Shown: positions 17,520 to 25,387, counted from the stretch's first letter. The stretch: DNA of 64,000 nucleotides from Lachnospiraceae bacterium (GCA_017448245.1 JAFSLV010000007.1:1-64000); one strand, 5' to 3'. Numbers and translations are program-made. Notes: generated from the letters alone by a model not told the origin.

Positions 17520-18145
17520 TCGGTATCTATAATTATACGGTAATCCTGACCTATGTCGGGATGGTGGTATCCTTTGTCGGGATATCCTACGCGATCGACG
17601 GCAATACAAAGATCGCGGTGTTCTGCCTCCTGATTGCGGGCGTCTGCGACATGTTTGACGGCGCGGTGGCATCGATGCGCGAGCGCACAAAGAGGGAGAA
17701 GCGGTTCGGCATCCAGATCGATTCGCTCTCCGATCTCATCAGCTTTGGCGTGCTGCCTGTCATCATCGCGTGCAGGGAGGTGCCGCACAACCGCCTGGTC
17801 GCCACGGCATCCGGCGTCTATCTGTTGTGCGCGCTCATCCGTCTTGCGTATTTCAATGTGGACGAAGAGGAGAGACAGGAACAGACGGACGCGCCGAGGG
17901 AGTTTTATTACGGGCTGCCGGTGACGACCGCCGCGGTGATTTTGCCCTTCCTGTATTTTCTCGCGCACCGCACGAGAACGCCGATGCGCTTTGTGTGGCC
18001 GGGCAGCCTCTTTGTCGTCGCGATTGCCTTTATCTCGCCCTTTTATATCAGAAAGCCGCATTTTCTGATGCGGATCCGCAGGAACACGCAGGATGCCGCA
18101 ACGCGGGATGCGGACGATCCGGCGGGCGACGGGAGTGACCGATGA
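17516..18145 (+). CDS. pssA: CDP-diacylglycerol-serine O-phosphatidyltransferase
   Basis: This 209-residue membrane enzyme joins serine to CDP-diacylglycerol. The CDP-alcohol phosphotransferase motif is present as CDMFDGAVASMRER, then FGIQIDSLSD, with all the metal-binding Asp residues. The segment between the DG and the Gly is a few residues longer than the textbook spacing, and the usual Arg after Ala is not in its usual place. Several hydrophobic segments follow. The start at 17516 is chosen because it overlaps the methyltransferase stop (ATGA) and gives the family N-terminus. Its stop overlaps the psd start in the same way. Confidence 0.9.
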   Translation: MIGIYNYTVILTYVGMVVSFVGISYAIDGNTKIAVFCLLIAGVCDMFDGAVASMRERTKREKRFGIQIDSLSDLISFGVLPVIIACREVPHNRLVATASGVYLLCALIRLAYFNVDEEERQEQTDAPREFYYGLPVTTAAVILPFLYFLAHRTRTPMRFVWPGSLFVVAIAFISPFYIRKPHFLMRIRRNTQDAATRDADDPAGDGSDR

Positions 18146-19026
18146 GGAGAGACGGGATGAAAGACGGCGGCGTGGTGCGGATGCTGTATACGACGCGTGC
18201 GGGACATGCACTGTTAAGGTGTGCGATGCGTGCGCGTATCGACCGCGCGATCGTGTTGTTTTTGCGATCGCGATTGTCCGCTCCTTTCGTACCGCTCATT
18301 GCGAGAATGCAGGGCATCGACCCCGGGGAGTCTGCGGAGCGGGAGTTTGCGTCATACCGCGCACTGTTTCTGCGCCATAAAAAAAAGATCGTATTCGACG
18401 GCGAACCGCGCCATCTCGTCAGTCCCTGTGACGGATATCTGAGCGCCTTCAGGATCCGCATGGACGGGACGCTCGTCATCAAAGGGATGCGGTACCGCAC
18501 GGAGGAGCTTTTGGCGCAGGAAGAGCAGAGCGCTCTTTCCTCCGTTTCGCACAGGATGCGCACCGCGGCTCATCCGCGCGCCCTTCAAGGCGGACTTGCG
18601 CTCTTGCTGCGCCTGACCCCCGCGGACTATCATCACTATCACTATTTTGACGACTGTATCCAGCACCGGCATCATTATATCGAAGGCACGCTGCACAGCG
18701 TACAGGGCGCGGCGCTTTCCTCACAGCCGGTCTTTGCGCACAACCGCAGGACATGGAGCGTGCTCGATACCGCGCACTTCGGGTGCGTCAGAGAGGTCGA
18801 GGTCGGCGCGTTTGTCGTCGGCGGCATCGTCAACCGTTATGACCGGGGGAGGCATGCGCGCGGCGAAGAAAAGGGATTTTTTGATCTGGCAGGCTCTACG
18901 ATCGTGCTGCTCTTTGAGAGGGGACGTGTCAGACTGCGTGCGTCCATGCGTGAAAAGATCCTGCGCGGGGAAGAGGTGCGTGTGCGGACGGGAGAGCGGA
19001 TCGGCGTGGCGGGGAACGGACGGTAA
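18142..19026 (+). CDS. psd: phosphatidylserine decarboxylase proenzyme
   Basis: This 294-residue protein converts phosphatidylserine to phosphatidylethanolamine. The self-cleavage and pyruvoyl-forming site is visible as FDLAGSTIVLLF near residues 247-258, with Gly-Ser-Thr as expected (LGST or GGST in many relatives). The His-rich TPADYHHYHYFDD stretch is the conserved active-site region, and SPCDGYL is another family mark. It is the last gene of the flippase-methyltransferase-pssA-psd unit and is translationally coupled to pssA. It converges with mnmA. Confidence 0.92.
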   Translation: MRRDGMKDGGVVRMLYTTRAGHALLRCAMRARIDRAIVLFLRSRLSAPFVPLIARMQGIDPGESAEREFASYRALFLRHKKKIVFDGEPRHLVSPCDGYLSAFRIRMDGTLVIKGMRYRTEELLAQEEQSALSSVSHRMRTAAHPRALQGGLALLLRLTPADYHHYHYFDDCIQHRHHYIEGTLHSVQGAALSSQPVFAHNRRTWSVLDTAHFGCVREVEVGAFVVGGIVNRYDRGRHARGEEKGFFDLAGSTIVLLFERGRVRLRASMREKILRGEEVRVRTGERIGVAGNGR

Positions 19027-19050
19027 GAACCGTATGTCCGGACTCCTTTG

Positions 19051-20115
19051 TTACAGAATCGTGCCCCCGCCGAGGACCCTGTCCCCGTCATAGAGCACCA
19101 CCGCCTGTCCGGCTGCGGGAGCGCTCTGCTTTTCGTCAAAGACGACCTCCATCCGGTCCTCACCGGTCATGGTCACCGTACAGGGCGCATCCGGATAGCG
19201 GTAGCGGATCTTTGCCTTTGCGCGCAGCGAATCTTTCGGCCGTTCGATCGAAAGCCAGCAGACACCCTCCGCCGCCAGGCGGTCCTTCATCACCGCTTCT
19301 TTTCTGCCGAGCACCACTTCATTGGTCTGCGGGCGGATCTCAGAGACATAATACGGCGCATCCGAAGCGATGCCCAGACCTTTACGCTGTCCGATCGTAT
19401 AGCGGATGATGCCCCGGTGTGTCCCAAGCACGTGTCCTTCCGTATCGACGAAGGGGCCGGGCAGCGCTTTTTGTTGCAGATAGTCCTCGATGAAGCGGGC
19501 ATGATCGCCGTCCGGCACAAAGCAGATGTCCTGCGAATCCTTTTTTTCCGCATTGATGAAACCGTATTCCGCGGCAAGCGCACGTACCTCCTTTTTGTGC
19601 AGGTCTCCCAAAGGGAAGCGGATGTGCGAAAGCTGCTCCTGCGTGAGCATGTAGAGAACGTAGGACTGGTCGCGGGAGAGGTCGCGCGCCTTGAAGAGCT
19701 CGAAGCGCCCGCTTTCTTCGTTGAAGGAGACCCTCGCATAGTGGCCGGTTGCGAGGGTGTCGCACCCGTGTTCCTTTGCGGCGGTAAGCAGAGCGTCAAA
19801 TTTGAGATAACGGTTGCAATCGATGCAGGGATTGGGCGTGATGCCGGCCCGGTAGGCGCGGACAAACTTGTCGATCACGCTTTTGTGAAACTCTTCGACA
19901 AAGTGCAGCACGTAAAACGGCATGCCCATGCTTTCCGCGACCGTCCTTGCGTCGAGCGCGTCCGCGATCGAGCAGCAGCTCCTGGTGGTCACGGCGGCTT
20001 CCGGACCGGAAAAGAGGCGCATGTTGACGCCGATGCAGTCGTATCCTTTTTCCATCATGAGGGCGGCGGTGACGGAGGAGTCTACCCCGCCCGACATGGC
20101 GATGAGTGCTTTCAT
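19051..20115 (-). CDS. mnmA: tRNA-specific 2-thiouridylase MnmA
   Basis: This 354-residue enzyme makes the 2-thiouridine of the wobble base in tRNAs for Glu, Gln and Lys. The ATP-pyrophosphatase loop SGGVDSS is at residues 7-13. The catalytic cysteines are in NPCIDCNRY and DSQDICFV. The start MKALIAMSGG is chosen at 20115; a longer frame to 20157 would add 14 unlikely residues. A -10-like TACAAT ends seven bases before the ATG and there is no ribosome site, so the transcript may be leaderless. It is convergent with psd and divergent from the LytTR gene. Confidence 0.95.
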   Translation of the reverse strand: MKALIAMSGGVDSSVTAALMMEKGYDCIGVNMRLFSGPEAAVTTRSCCSIADALDARTVAESMGMPFYVLHFVEEFHKSVIDKFVRAYRAGITPNPCIDCNRYLKFDALLTAAKEHGCDTLATGHYARVSFNEESGRFELFKARDLSRDQSYVLYMLTQEQLSHIRFPLGDLHKKEVRALAAEYGFINAEKKDSQDICFVPDGDHARFIEDYLQQKALPGPFVDTEGHVLGTHRGIIRYTIGQRKGLGIASDAPYYVSEIRPQTNEVVLGRKEAVMKDRLAAEGVCWLSIERPKDSLRAKAKIRYRYPDAPCTVTMTGEDRMEVVFDEKQSAPAAGQAVVLYDGDRVLGGGTIL

Positions 20116-20122
20116 GTGTTCT

Positions 20123-20131
20123 ATTGTATCA
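20123..20131 (-). promoter_or_regulatory. extended -10 promoter of mnmA, leaderless spacing
   Basis: On the minus strand TGA-TACAAT is followed by AGAACAC and then the ATG at 20115. No good -35 was found at 17 bases. The geometry puts the transcription start at the start codon. Confidence 0.5.
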
Positions 20132-20257
20132 TGACGGGGACGGGAAAAGAATGACAAGATCGACGATCAGGCTTTTGACACGCGTCGTATGTCATGAATG
20201 GACAAAAAGCAAGGTTAACTTCCGCCCCCGGACGGCCGATATACATAGCAGCTAAGG

Positions 20258-20301
20258 AAGGCATCATCGCGCAGGGAAGAGCGCGGGGGATGCCTTTTTT
20301 T
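20258..20301 (+). terminator. strong intrinsic terminator or attenuator just upstream of the LytTR gene
   Basis: AAGGCATC (20258-20265) pairs with GATGCCTT (20289-20296), and CGCGC (20268-20272) with GCGCG (20281-20285), followed by seven T residues. It ends about 14 bases before the chosen LytTR start. No plus-strand gene lies upstream of it, so it terminates either a short leader or an unknown small RNA. Confidence 0.7.
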
Positions 20302-20314
20302 GAAAGGAATGCAC

Positions 20315-20689
20315 ATGCATACGGTAGGGGAACACGAAAAGCCCGCAACGGGTCCGTCCGGACGGCGGGAGCGGGAAGTTGTTGTCAAAAAAGAGAAGGA
20401 AGTATTTACCATACCGGCGTCACAGATCCTCTACGCCGAGTCCTTTGGCAGGAAGGTCGTGCTGCACTTAGAGAACGGACAGGTGGAATACTATGAAAGA
20501 ATCGGCCGGCTCGAACAAAATCTCGGCAGCAGTTTTTTCCGCGTACACCGCAGCTTCCTCGTCAATCTGCAAAAGATCGAGGACTACACACGTTCGGAGG
20601 TAAAGATCCGGGGCGGCGGAAGCGCATGGATCTCAAAATACAAGTATGCCGATTTTGTCAGACACGTCGCGGTGAGAGAGGCGGTCTGA
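20315..20689 (+). CDS. stand-alone LytTR DNA-binding regulator
   Basis: This 124-residue protein holds one LytTR domain (about residues 25-120), with IPASQILYAESFGRKVVLH, RIGRLEQNLGSSFFRVHRSFLVNL and a closing KYKYADF. LytTR domains bind short direct repeats and usually follow a receiver domain. Here there is no receiver, only a short charged N-terminus. AAAGGA sits six bases before the ATG at 20315; a TTG at 20300 and an ATG at 20309 are less well placed. A terminator hairpin lies directly upstream, so expression may depend on read-through. Targets are unknown. Confidence 0.88.
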   Translation: MHTVGEHEKPATGPSGRREREVVVKKEKEVFTIPASQILYAESFGRKVVLHLENGQVEYYERIGRLEQNLGSSFFRVHRSFLVNLQKIEDYTRSEVKIRGGGSAWISKYKYADFVRHVAVREAV

Positions 20690-20726
20690 GCCTTTAAAAA
20701 GTGCCTTGGAGATTGTGTTTCTTATA

Positions 20727-20766
20727 CGCAAAGAGGGTTTCATCCGTGATGGAATCCTCTTTTGCG
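20727..20766 (+). other. long near-perfect hairpin between the LytTR and epimerase genes
   Basis: The left arm 20727-20744 and right arm 20748-20766 pair over about 17 positions around a 3-base loop, with one or two bulges or G-U pairs. No T-run follows, so it may be a rho-independent terminator of unusual form, a processing site or a leader structure. Confidence 0.5.
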
Positions 20767-20824
20767 TGCCCGGACATCTCCGGCCGCGTGCCGCGACTGG
20801 CGAATAGAAAAAGTAAAGAAAACG

Positions 20825-20833
20825 TGGTAAGAT
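20825..20833 (+). promoter_or_regulatory. extended -10 promoter of the epimerase gene
   Basis: TGG-TAAGAT at 20825-20833 has a partial -35 (TAGAAA, 20805-20810) 17 bases upstream. The leader would be about 90 bases long. Confidence 0.5.
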
Positions 20834-20930
20834 GGTACGGATGCTCCGTATGTCGGAGCGGCTGCGGGCGTTTTTTGCGGGAAACGGAGCGACCCGCGTA
20901 TCCTGTACGGAATAAAGGGAGAGAGACATC

Positions 20931-22052
20931 ATGGAAGAAATCAATCTGCAGGGAAAAACGATTCTCATCACGGGCGCGGCGGGTTTTATCGGCTCACATC
21001 TGATCCTGCGTCTGATAAAGGAGGAAAAGAAACTCCGCATCGTCGGCTTTGACAGTGTCAACGATTATTATGACGTGTCGCTCAAGGAGCATCGTCTGCA
21101 GACGATTACGGAGGCGGCCCGGGAAGCGGACGGCACGGAGTGGATCTTTGTGAAGGGCAACCTTGCGGATAAGGAAACGGTGGATCGCACATTTGCCGGA
21201 TACCGCCCGGACATCGTCGTCAACCTGGCGGCGCAGGCGGGTGTCAGGTATTCGATCGATCATCCGGAAGCCTATATGGAAGCCAATATCACGGGATTTT
21301 TCCATATCCTCGAAGCCTGCCGTCACAGCTATGACGGGTCGGGAGGGAGCGCAACGGACGGCACGGCTTCCGCGGGATATAGAGGCGTTTTGCATCTCGT
21401 CTATGCCTCGTCCTCTTCCGTCTACGGCGGCAATACCAAGGTTCCTTTTTCGACGGACGATAAGGTCGATCATCCGGTTTCGCTCTATGCCGCAACCAAA
21501 AAGAGCAACGAGCTGATGGCGCACTGCTACGGCAAGCTCTACGATATCCCGACGACGGGCCTGAGGTTTTTTACCGTCTACGGACCGATGGGGCGTCCCG
21601 ACATGGCCTGCTTTCTCTTTACCAATATGTGGCGGGAAGGAAAGAAGGTGCAGATTTTTAACTACGGCGACTGCGAGCGTGATTTTACCTACGTCGATGA
21701 TATCGTCGAGGGCGTGTACCGCGTGATGAGAAAGGCGCCCGAACGGGGAAAGGACGCGTACGGACTGCCGAAGGCCCCGTATGCGGTCTACAACATCGGC
21801 AACCATCATCCGGAAAAGCTCATGGACTTTGTGCGGATTCTTTCGGAGGAGCTGGTCGCGGCAGGCGTATTGCGGGAGGACTTTGATCTCGAAGAGATGT
21901 CGGAGAAGGTGCCGATGCAGCCGGGCGATGTGCCGAGGACCTATGCCGATACCGCACCGCTCGAGAGGGACTTCGGATATAAGCCTGCGACGCCCCTAAG
22001 GGACGGTATCCGGCGTTTTGCGCAGTGGTATAAAGGGTATTATCTGCCCTGA
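20931..22052 (+). CDS. NAD-dependent epimerase, UDP-glucuronate 4-epimerase-like
   Basis: This 373-residue short-chain dehydrogenase has the NAD loop ITGAAGFIGSHL near residues 13-24. The catalytic triad is SSSSVYG (Ser) with YAATKKSNE (Tyr and Lys). The N-terminal VNDYYDVSLKEHRL, GVRYSIDHPEAY and GLRFFTVYGPMGRPDMA stretches are typical of UDP-glucuronate 4-epimerases, which make UDP-galacturonate for surface polysaccharide. Other UDP-sugar 4-epimerases cannot be excluded. Its end overlaps the convergent DUF2334 gene by 13 bases. It lies next to the glycan island and probably supplies it with sugar nucleotide. Confidence 0.88.
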   Translation: MEEINLQGKTILITGAAGFIGSHLILRLIKEEKKLRIVGFDSVNDYYDVSLKEHRLQTITEAAREADGTEWIFVKGNLADKETVDRTFAGYRPDIVVNLAAQAGVRYSIDHPEAYMEANITGFFHILEACRHSYDGSGGSATDGTASAGYRGVLHLVYASSSSVYGGNTKVPFSTDDKVDHPVSLYAATKKSNELMAHCYGKLYDIPTTGLRFFTVYGPMGRPDMACFLFTNMWREGKKVQIFNYGDCERDFTYVDDIVEGVYRVMRKAPERGKDAYGLPKAPYAVYNIGNHHPEKLMDFVRILSEELVAAGVLREDFDLEEMSEKVPMQPGDVPRTYADTAPLERDFGYKPATPLRDGIRRFAQWYKGYYLP

Positions 22053-22825
22053 ACGATGCGGCGTTTGGAATCCGCCATCCGGTAGTGAAGGGCATGCTTG
22101 AGACGAGAGAGCTTTTTGACCGGCAGATAATCCCAGGTCGTATAGGGGATGAAGGCCTTGGTCTGAAAGAGCTTTTCGTATTCCGCAAAATCCTTGTCCG
22201 TCAGCGTATTGGTATGCACGACGAGGGTCGTGACGCCGCCCATCGCCAGGGTGCACACGGGATGCGCAAGACGCGGCAGGGTGTCCGCGATCGCCTTTTG
22301 CCTGGAATACGCAATCGGATAGAAGGTCATGCCCCGGAAGGTATAGGGGGCCGCGCCGAAGCCGTCCGTGATTTTGGTAAAGCCGGTGTCTGAGAGCGCA
22401 CGGATCGTCGCCTCGTCAAAGGTGTGCGAGGGCGCCATAAAGAGATCCGTATCCAGCCCCGCTTCTTTAAAAATATTTTTTCCCTTTTGCAGGCGGTCAC
22501 GCTGTTCTTCGTAGGGAAGCCCCGCAAATTCACTGTCCTTGTTGAGCGGAAAGAGGCCGGATTCTTTTGTCGTATAGACATGGTCGAGTCCGTGCATCGC
22601 GATCGCAAAGCCCTGCTCCTTCAGGCGCACCATCTCCTCAAAGAAACGCGCGCGCGCAGCCCCGTCCGCCTTTTTCCCGTCCGCCATGAGGGAGGGGTCC
22701 CGAACGTCCGGCACGATGCCGAGCAGCGGCAGGATCCCGTAGTCTTCCATCAGCGAAAGGAAGCGGTCGAAGCGCTCCCGGTCCATTTCCGGCGTGATGT
22801 CATCGAGTCTGAGTGTCAGTAACAT
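22040..22825 (-). CDS. DUF2334 polysaccharide-deacetylase-like protein
   Basis: This 261-residue protein starts MLLTLRLDDITPEM, with the DD pair expected of NodB-fold metal-binding deacetylases. It has AMHGLDHVY (the His-x3-His metal site) and APSHTFDEATI further on. This pattern is typical of DUF2334, a divergent carbohydrate esterase 4 relative. No signal peptide is visible, so it would act inside the cell unless exported another way. The start at 22825 is preferred to one 12 codons upstream because it begins the conserved domain. CATAAT lies six bases ahead with no ribosome site, so the mRNA may be leaderless. Confidence 0.8.
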   Translation of the reverse strand: MLLTLRLDDITPEMDRERFDRFLSLMEDYGILPLLGIVPDVRDPSLMADGKKADGAARARFFEEMVRLKEQGFAIAMHGLDHVYTTKESGLFPLNKDSEFAGLPYEEQRDRLQKGKNIFKEAGLDTDLFMAPSHTFDEATIRALSDTGFTKITDGFGAAPYTFRGMTFYPIAYSRQKAIADTLPRLAHPVCTLAMGGVTTLVVHTNTLTDKDFAEYEKLFQTKAFIPYTTWDYLPVKKLSRLKHALHYRMADSKRRIVQGR

Positions 22826-22837
22826 GTCTCTATTATG
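22826..22837 (-). promoter_or_regulatory. putative -10 with leaderless spacing (DUF2334 gene)
   Basis: On the minus strand CATAAT (22837-22832) is followed by AGAGAC and then the ATG at 22825. No Shine-Dalgarno is present. The arrangement is like those before mnmA and the flippase gene. Confidence 0.4.
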
Positions 22838-22977
22838 CGCCAGGGGGAGGACATTTGGCAACCGGGATGCTATCTGAAAACTTGATGAATTATCTGTCTT
22901 TTTGGAGGGGGGTATGGTAAAATGAACATATGTAAAATGGGATTGGACGGATTGCGGGAATCTGCCGATATATACGA

Positions 22978-23103
22978 ATGGAGTACGTGCGGATCTTTGT
23001 CAGCGATGATGTCTCCGAACCGGTCCCGGAATCCGCTTCGTTTGATGCGCCTGCAGAGCGTGTGCACTTTGTCATACCGGAATTGTCGGGGACAGCCCGA
23101 TAA
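22978..23103 (+). pseudogene. HicB-like (DUF1902) remnant, copy 1
   Basis: A 41-codon frame reads VRIFVSDDV, then ESASFDAPAERVHFVIPEL. It aligns with the better-preserved copy at 26421-26645 (RIWIATSEDV, ESGSFDALVERVHFAIPEL). It has diverged and ends soon after the PEL position, so it looks like a decayed fragment. The bases before it do not match the other copies. Confidence 0.6.
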
Positions 23104-23181
23104 CTAAAAGACCTGTAACCGTAGATTCAAAAATAAAGTCACGCCATACAGCAAACGCAATTATGAAAGAAAGCGGCATAA

Positions 23182-23340
23182 ACTACAGGTTTTAACAGAA
23201 ATACTGTCCAGAAGGAGTTCGATGAAATAATCATATCAAAGATGGTCAAAGCTATTTCGGATTACTGCGATGCCGCAAGAAGGGTCGCGCCGGAGTACCG
23301 GGAGGAAGCAACGAGAAGTGTATTTTTACAGAACAGGTAG
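23182..23340 (+). pseudogene. unrecognised gene remnant before the first MNT gene
   Basis: An open frame without a good start ends at TAG 23338-23340. It encodes a helical-looking tail including VKAISDYCDAARRVAPEY. A GAAGGAG at 23211-23217 precedes an out-of-frame ATG. The rest of the interval 23104-23346 shows nothing clear. Confidence 0.35.
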
Positions 23341-23346
23341 AGATGG

Positions 23347-23739
23347 ATGTGTAAGCTTGTGCGAGTGAGGACAAATCAGAATAAATATATTAAGGTCGCT
23401 GCTCATAAGAAAAACTGCATAAAGGGTATTATTCGCATTGCAGAGAAATGCAATTACATAGACCAGATCATCGTGTTTGGGTCAACACTTGAAACCAGAT
23501 GCAAGAGAGGATCCGATATAGATCTGGCAATTGTAAGTAATGTGACAGGGTCCCGGCTTTATCGAACAACGGCATATCGTGATTTCAAGCGCAACCTGTA
23601 CGATTTGGACGAAGAGCAGACATACGATGTATTACAATTTCACACCAGATCGAGCATAGAAAAATCGCACGACCATATATGCCGGGAGATCCTTAATAAG
23701 GGCAAGGTTATCTTTCAGAGGGATGATGTGAATGTATAA
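23347..23739 (+). CDS. MNT-domain nucleotidyltransferase (MntA-like), pair 1
   Basis: This 130-residue protein has the minimal nucleotidyltransferase signature: FGSTLETRCKRGSDIDLAIV, with the GS and DxD metal ligands (residues about 43-63). A distal Asp is in TYDVLQF. In MntA-HepT systems such proteins AMPylate the HEPN toxin and so act as antitoxins. The gene overlaps the following HEPN gene by 8 bases, which is the expected pairing. It is AT-rich like its neighbours. Confidence 0.83.
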   Translation: MCKLVRVRTNQNKYIKVAAHKKNCIKGIIRIAEKCNYIDQIIVFGSTLETRCKRGSDIDLAIVSNVTGSRLYRTTAYRDFKRNLYDLDEEQTYDVLQFHTRSSIEKSHDHICREILNKGKVIFQRDDVNV

Positions 23740-24187
23740 TAATTATTTAAGGAATGCACTTGTTTCGATTGTGACTGCGAGACAGGCACTGCAATCCTAT
23801 GAATCAACAAAAATACGCAATTTCAAAAGCGTTGCCGCATATCATACACAACAGTCGGTGGAATATGTTTTGAAGTATTTGATTTATAATCAGACGGAAT
23901 ACCATAAAGGTAAGCCCGAACCGGATATTCCGCAATTATATAGTCACGATTTAGACTATATTATAACGAAGTATTGTGAAAAGTATAAGATTAGTGTTCC
24001 GGCAAAGATCAGGGATCATGCTGAAATGATTAGCAGGTGGGAAGCGGAGAGCAGGTATAAGCTCAGTTTCTCAGCCAGGATAAACAGCATCCTGTCGATT
24101 TTGAATGAAGCCGAAGAGTGGTTATGCAATATAAAACCTGCATATAAGAAAACGATCAGGTCCAAGAAACTGAAATATAGAATATGA
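23732..24187 (+). CDS. HEPN-domain protein, pair 1
   Basis: This 151-residue helical protein has the HEPN signature SVAAYHTQQSVEYVLKYLI (about residues 32-50) and a later SRWEAESRYKLSF. This HEPN subgroup pairs with MNT proteins. The R-x4-6-H catalytic motif of RNase-type HEPN toxins is not visible where expected, so it may not be a ribonuclease. It is translationally coupled to the MNT gene by the 8-base overlap. A very basic tail (KKTIRSKKLKYR) is present. Confidence 0.8.
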   Translation: MYNNYLRNALVSIVTARQALQSYESTKIRNFKSVAAYHTQQSVEYVLKYLIYNQTEYHKGKPEPDIPQLYSHDLDYIITKYCEKYKISVPAKIRDHAEMISRWEAESRYKLSFSARINSILSILNEAEEWLCNIKPAYKKTIRSKKLKYRI

Positions 24188-24277
24188 GTTGCCGTGCAGA
24201 TGCTCCGGGTGACAGGCGGTATCAGGCATGATCCGCTTACGGAGTAGCGGACGATGCTAATCCGCGCCTGAGAATGA

Positions 24278-24403
24278 AAACCGAACAGGTTATGGATCGC
24301 CACCGGCGATGATGTCCCCGGACTCGTCCCGGAATCCGGTTCGTTTGATGCGCTTGCAGGGCGCGTACACGTTGCAATACCAGAGTTGTTGGATATACGA
24401 TAA
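24278..24403 (+). pseudogene. HicB-like (DUF1902) remnant, copy 2
   Basis: The frame reads LWIATGDDVPGLVPESGSFD, then ALAGRVHVAIPELLDIR and stop. It is the same sequence as the copy at 26421-26645 but lacks a start (a TGA lies just upstream) and lacks the C-terminal end. The interval 24188-24277 before it holds nothing I can name. Confidence 0.65.
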
Positions 24404-24430
24404 TTGTGACATGCGGGCGGAGTCATAAAA

Positions 24431-24712
24431 ATGAGTAATGCCGGAAACACAGCATACCTGAGCAATGAGGGTCGATATACAGTATTTCGTTTTGGAGATG
24501 AGGAGTTACGATTCATAGGCCCTTATTCTCTGGAACGATATGATGTCGTGACAGAATGGGATAAAGGGTATATCGTGGTCATGACCAAGTACTCGCACAG
24601 CGAGCAACTGATAGAGGAATATATAGATTTGATTCCTGTCCTGAGGGATCTGATGATGGATGCAAAAACATTTTTGGATCCCATAGGAAAAGTGGAGGTT
24701 TCATATGTTTGA
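24431..24712 (+). CDS. small protein of unknown function
   Basis: This 93-residue protein is not recognised. It looks like a compact alpha/beta fold: a short beta-rich N-terminus (TVFRFGDEELRFIGPYSL), then KGYIVVMTKY and a helical stretch EQLIEEYIDLIPVLRDLM. It has no membrane segment or signal peptide. It lies between a HicB remnant and the DUF2442 gene, among toxin-antitoxin-like genes. It ends with GTGGAGG and a new ATG overlapping its stop, which suggests coupling to the next frame. Confidence 0.6.
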   Translation: MSNAGNTAYLSNEGRYTVFRFGDEELRFIGPYSLERYDVVTEWDKGYIVVMTKYSHSEQLIEEYIDLIPVLRDLMMDAKTFLDPIGKVEVSYV

Positions 24713-24773
24713 TGCATATGTAGTTGCGGACCGCGCGGAGGTCACTATTGAGGGATATGCTGCATATGCTTAG
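24705..24773 (+). other. 22-codon ORF with a strong ribosome site
   Basis: GGAGG at 24694-24698 lies six bases before an ATG at 24705 that overlaps the previous stop. The 22-residue product (MFDAYVVADRAEV and so on) ends at TAG 24771-24773, just past the candidate starts of the DUF2442 gene. It may be a leader peptide that couples translation into DUF2442, or the stump of a lost gene. Confidence 0.35.
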
Positions 24774-25008
24774 GCCCACTGCCGTAAAAGTGAAGCCGGA
24801 GAATGACTATACCTTAATCGTTGATTTTGATAATGGTGAAAAACGACGGTTTAATGTCATGCCTTATATACGTGGGGAGTGGTACGGACAGTTGTCGGAA
24901 AAAACGTATTTTATGAGTGTGCAAGCAGATGGATATACAGTTGCGTGGCCGGATGGCCAGGACATCTGTCCGGACGACCTGTATTACCTCAGCGTCCCGG
25001 CAGAGTGA
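24757..25008 (+). CDS. DUF2442 protein
   Basis: This protein of about 83 residues matches DUF2442 in pattern: P-x-AVKVKPENDYTLIVDFDNGEKRRFNVMPY, then W-x-L and GYTVAWPDGQDICPDDLYY. Members are small proteins of unknown biochemistry, often paired with DUF4160 in toxin-antitoxin-like loci. No DUF4160 is adjacent here, but a frameshifted one lies at 43.3 kb. The start could be ATG 24757 or 24766. It precedes the second MNT/HEPN pair by 13 bases. Confidence 0.75.
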   Translation: MLHMLRPTAVKVKPENDYTLIVDFDNGEKRRFNVMPYIRGEWYGQLSEKTYFMSVQADGYTVAWPDGQDICPDDLYYLSVPAE

Positions 25009-25021
25009 GGAAGCATAAATA

Positions 25022-25387
25022 ATGAAAGTTGAAGATACATTAAAGCTAAAAAGATTTCCGACTGTGGTACAGTCCGGCTGCCGCAACATCAACCGCATCC
25101 ACCCGCTGAAGCAAAAGCAGGTCGACCGGATTCATCATGCAGCCGCCAAATATCCGGAAATCAAAAGGGTGTATGTTTTTGGCAGTGCGGCGACCGCTCT
25201 GTGTAATGTTGACAGCGATCTGGATATTTGTATCGATGCCGACATGAGTGACGGATTGCGCATCTATGAAATGCAAAAGGAATTTGGTGAAGCCTGCGAC
25301 TGGAATTGTGACATGATCATGTACGGGCATCTCGGAGCAAGGCTCAAAAAGACGGTGGATGAGCAGGGGGTAGTGATTTATGAGTAA
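25022..25387 (+). CDS. MNT-domain nucleotidyltransferase (MntA-like), pair 2
   Basis: This 121-residue protein has YVFGSAATALCNVDSDLDICID, the GS-x-DxD nucleotidyltransferase signature at about residues 49-71. A second acidic site is in NCDMIMYG. It overlaps the next gene, a HEPN protein, by 8 bases, the same geometry as pair 1. The two pairs differ a lot in sequence, so they look independently acquired or anciently duplicated. Confidence 0.83.
   Translation: MKVEDTLKLKRFPTVVQSGCRNINRIHPLKQKQVDRIHHAAAKYPEIKRVYVFGSAATALCNVDSDLDICIDADMSDGLRIYEMQKEFGEACDWNCDMIMYGHLGARLKKTVDEQGVVIYE

Noticed and set aside
20194-20496. A 100-codon plus-strand frame spanning the hairpin before the LytTR gene
   Set aside because: It overlaps the LytTR gene in another frame, passes through a terminator hairpin, has no ribosome site and matches no known family.
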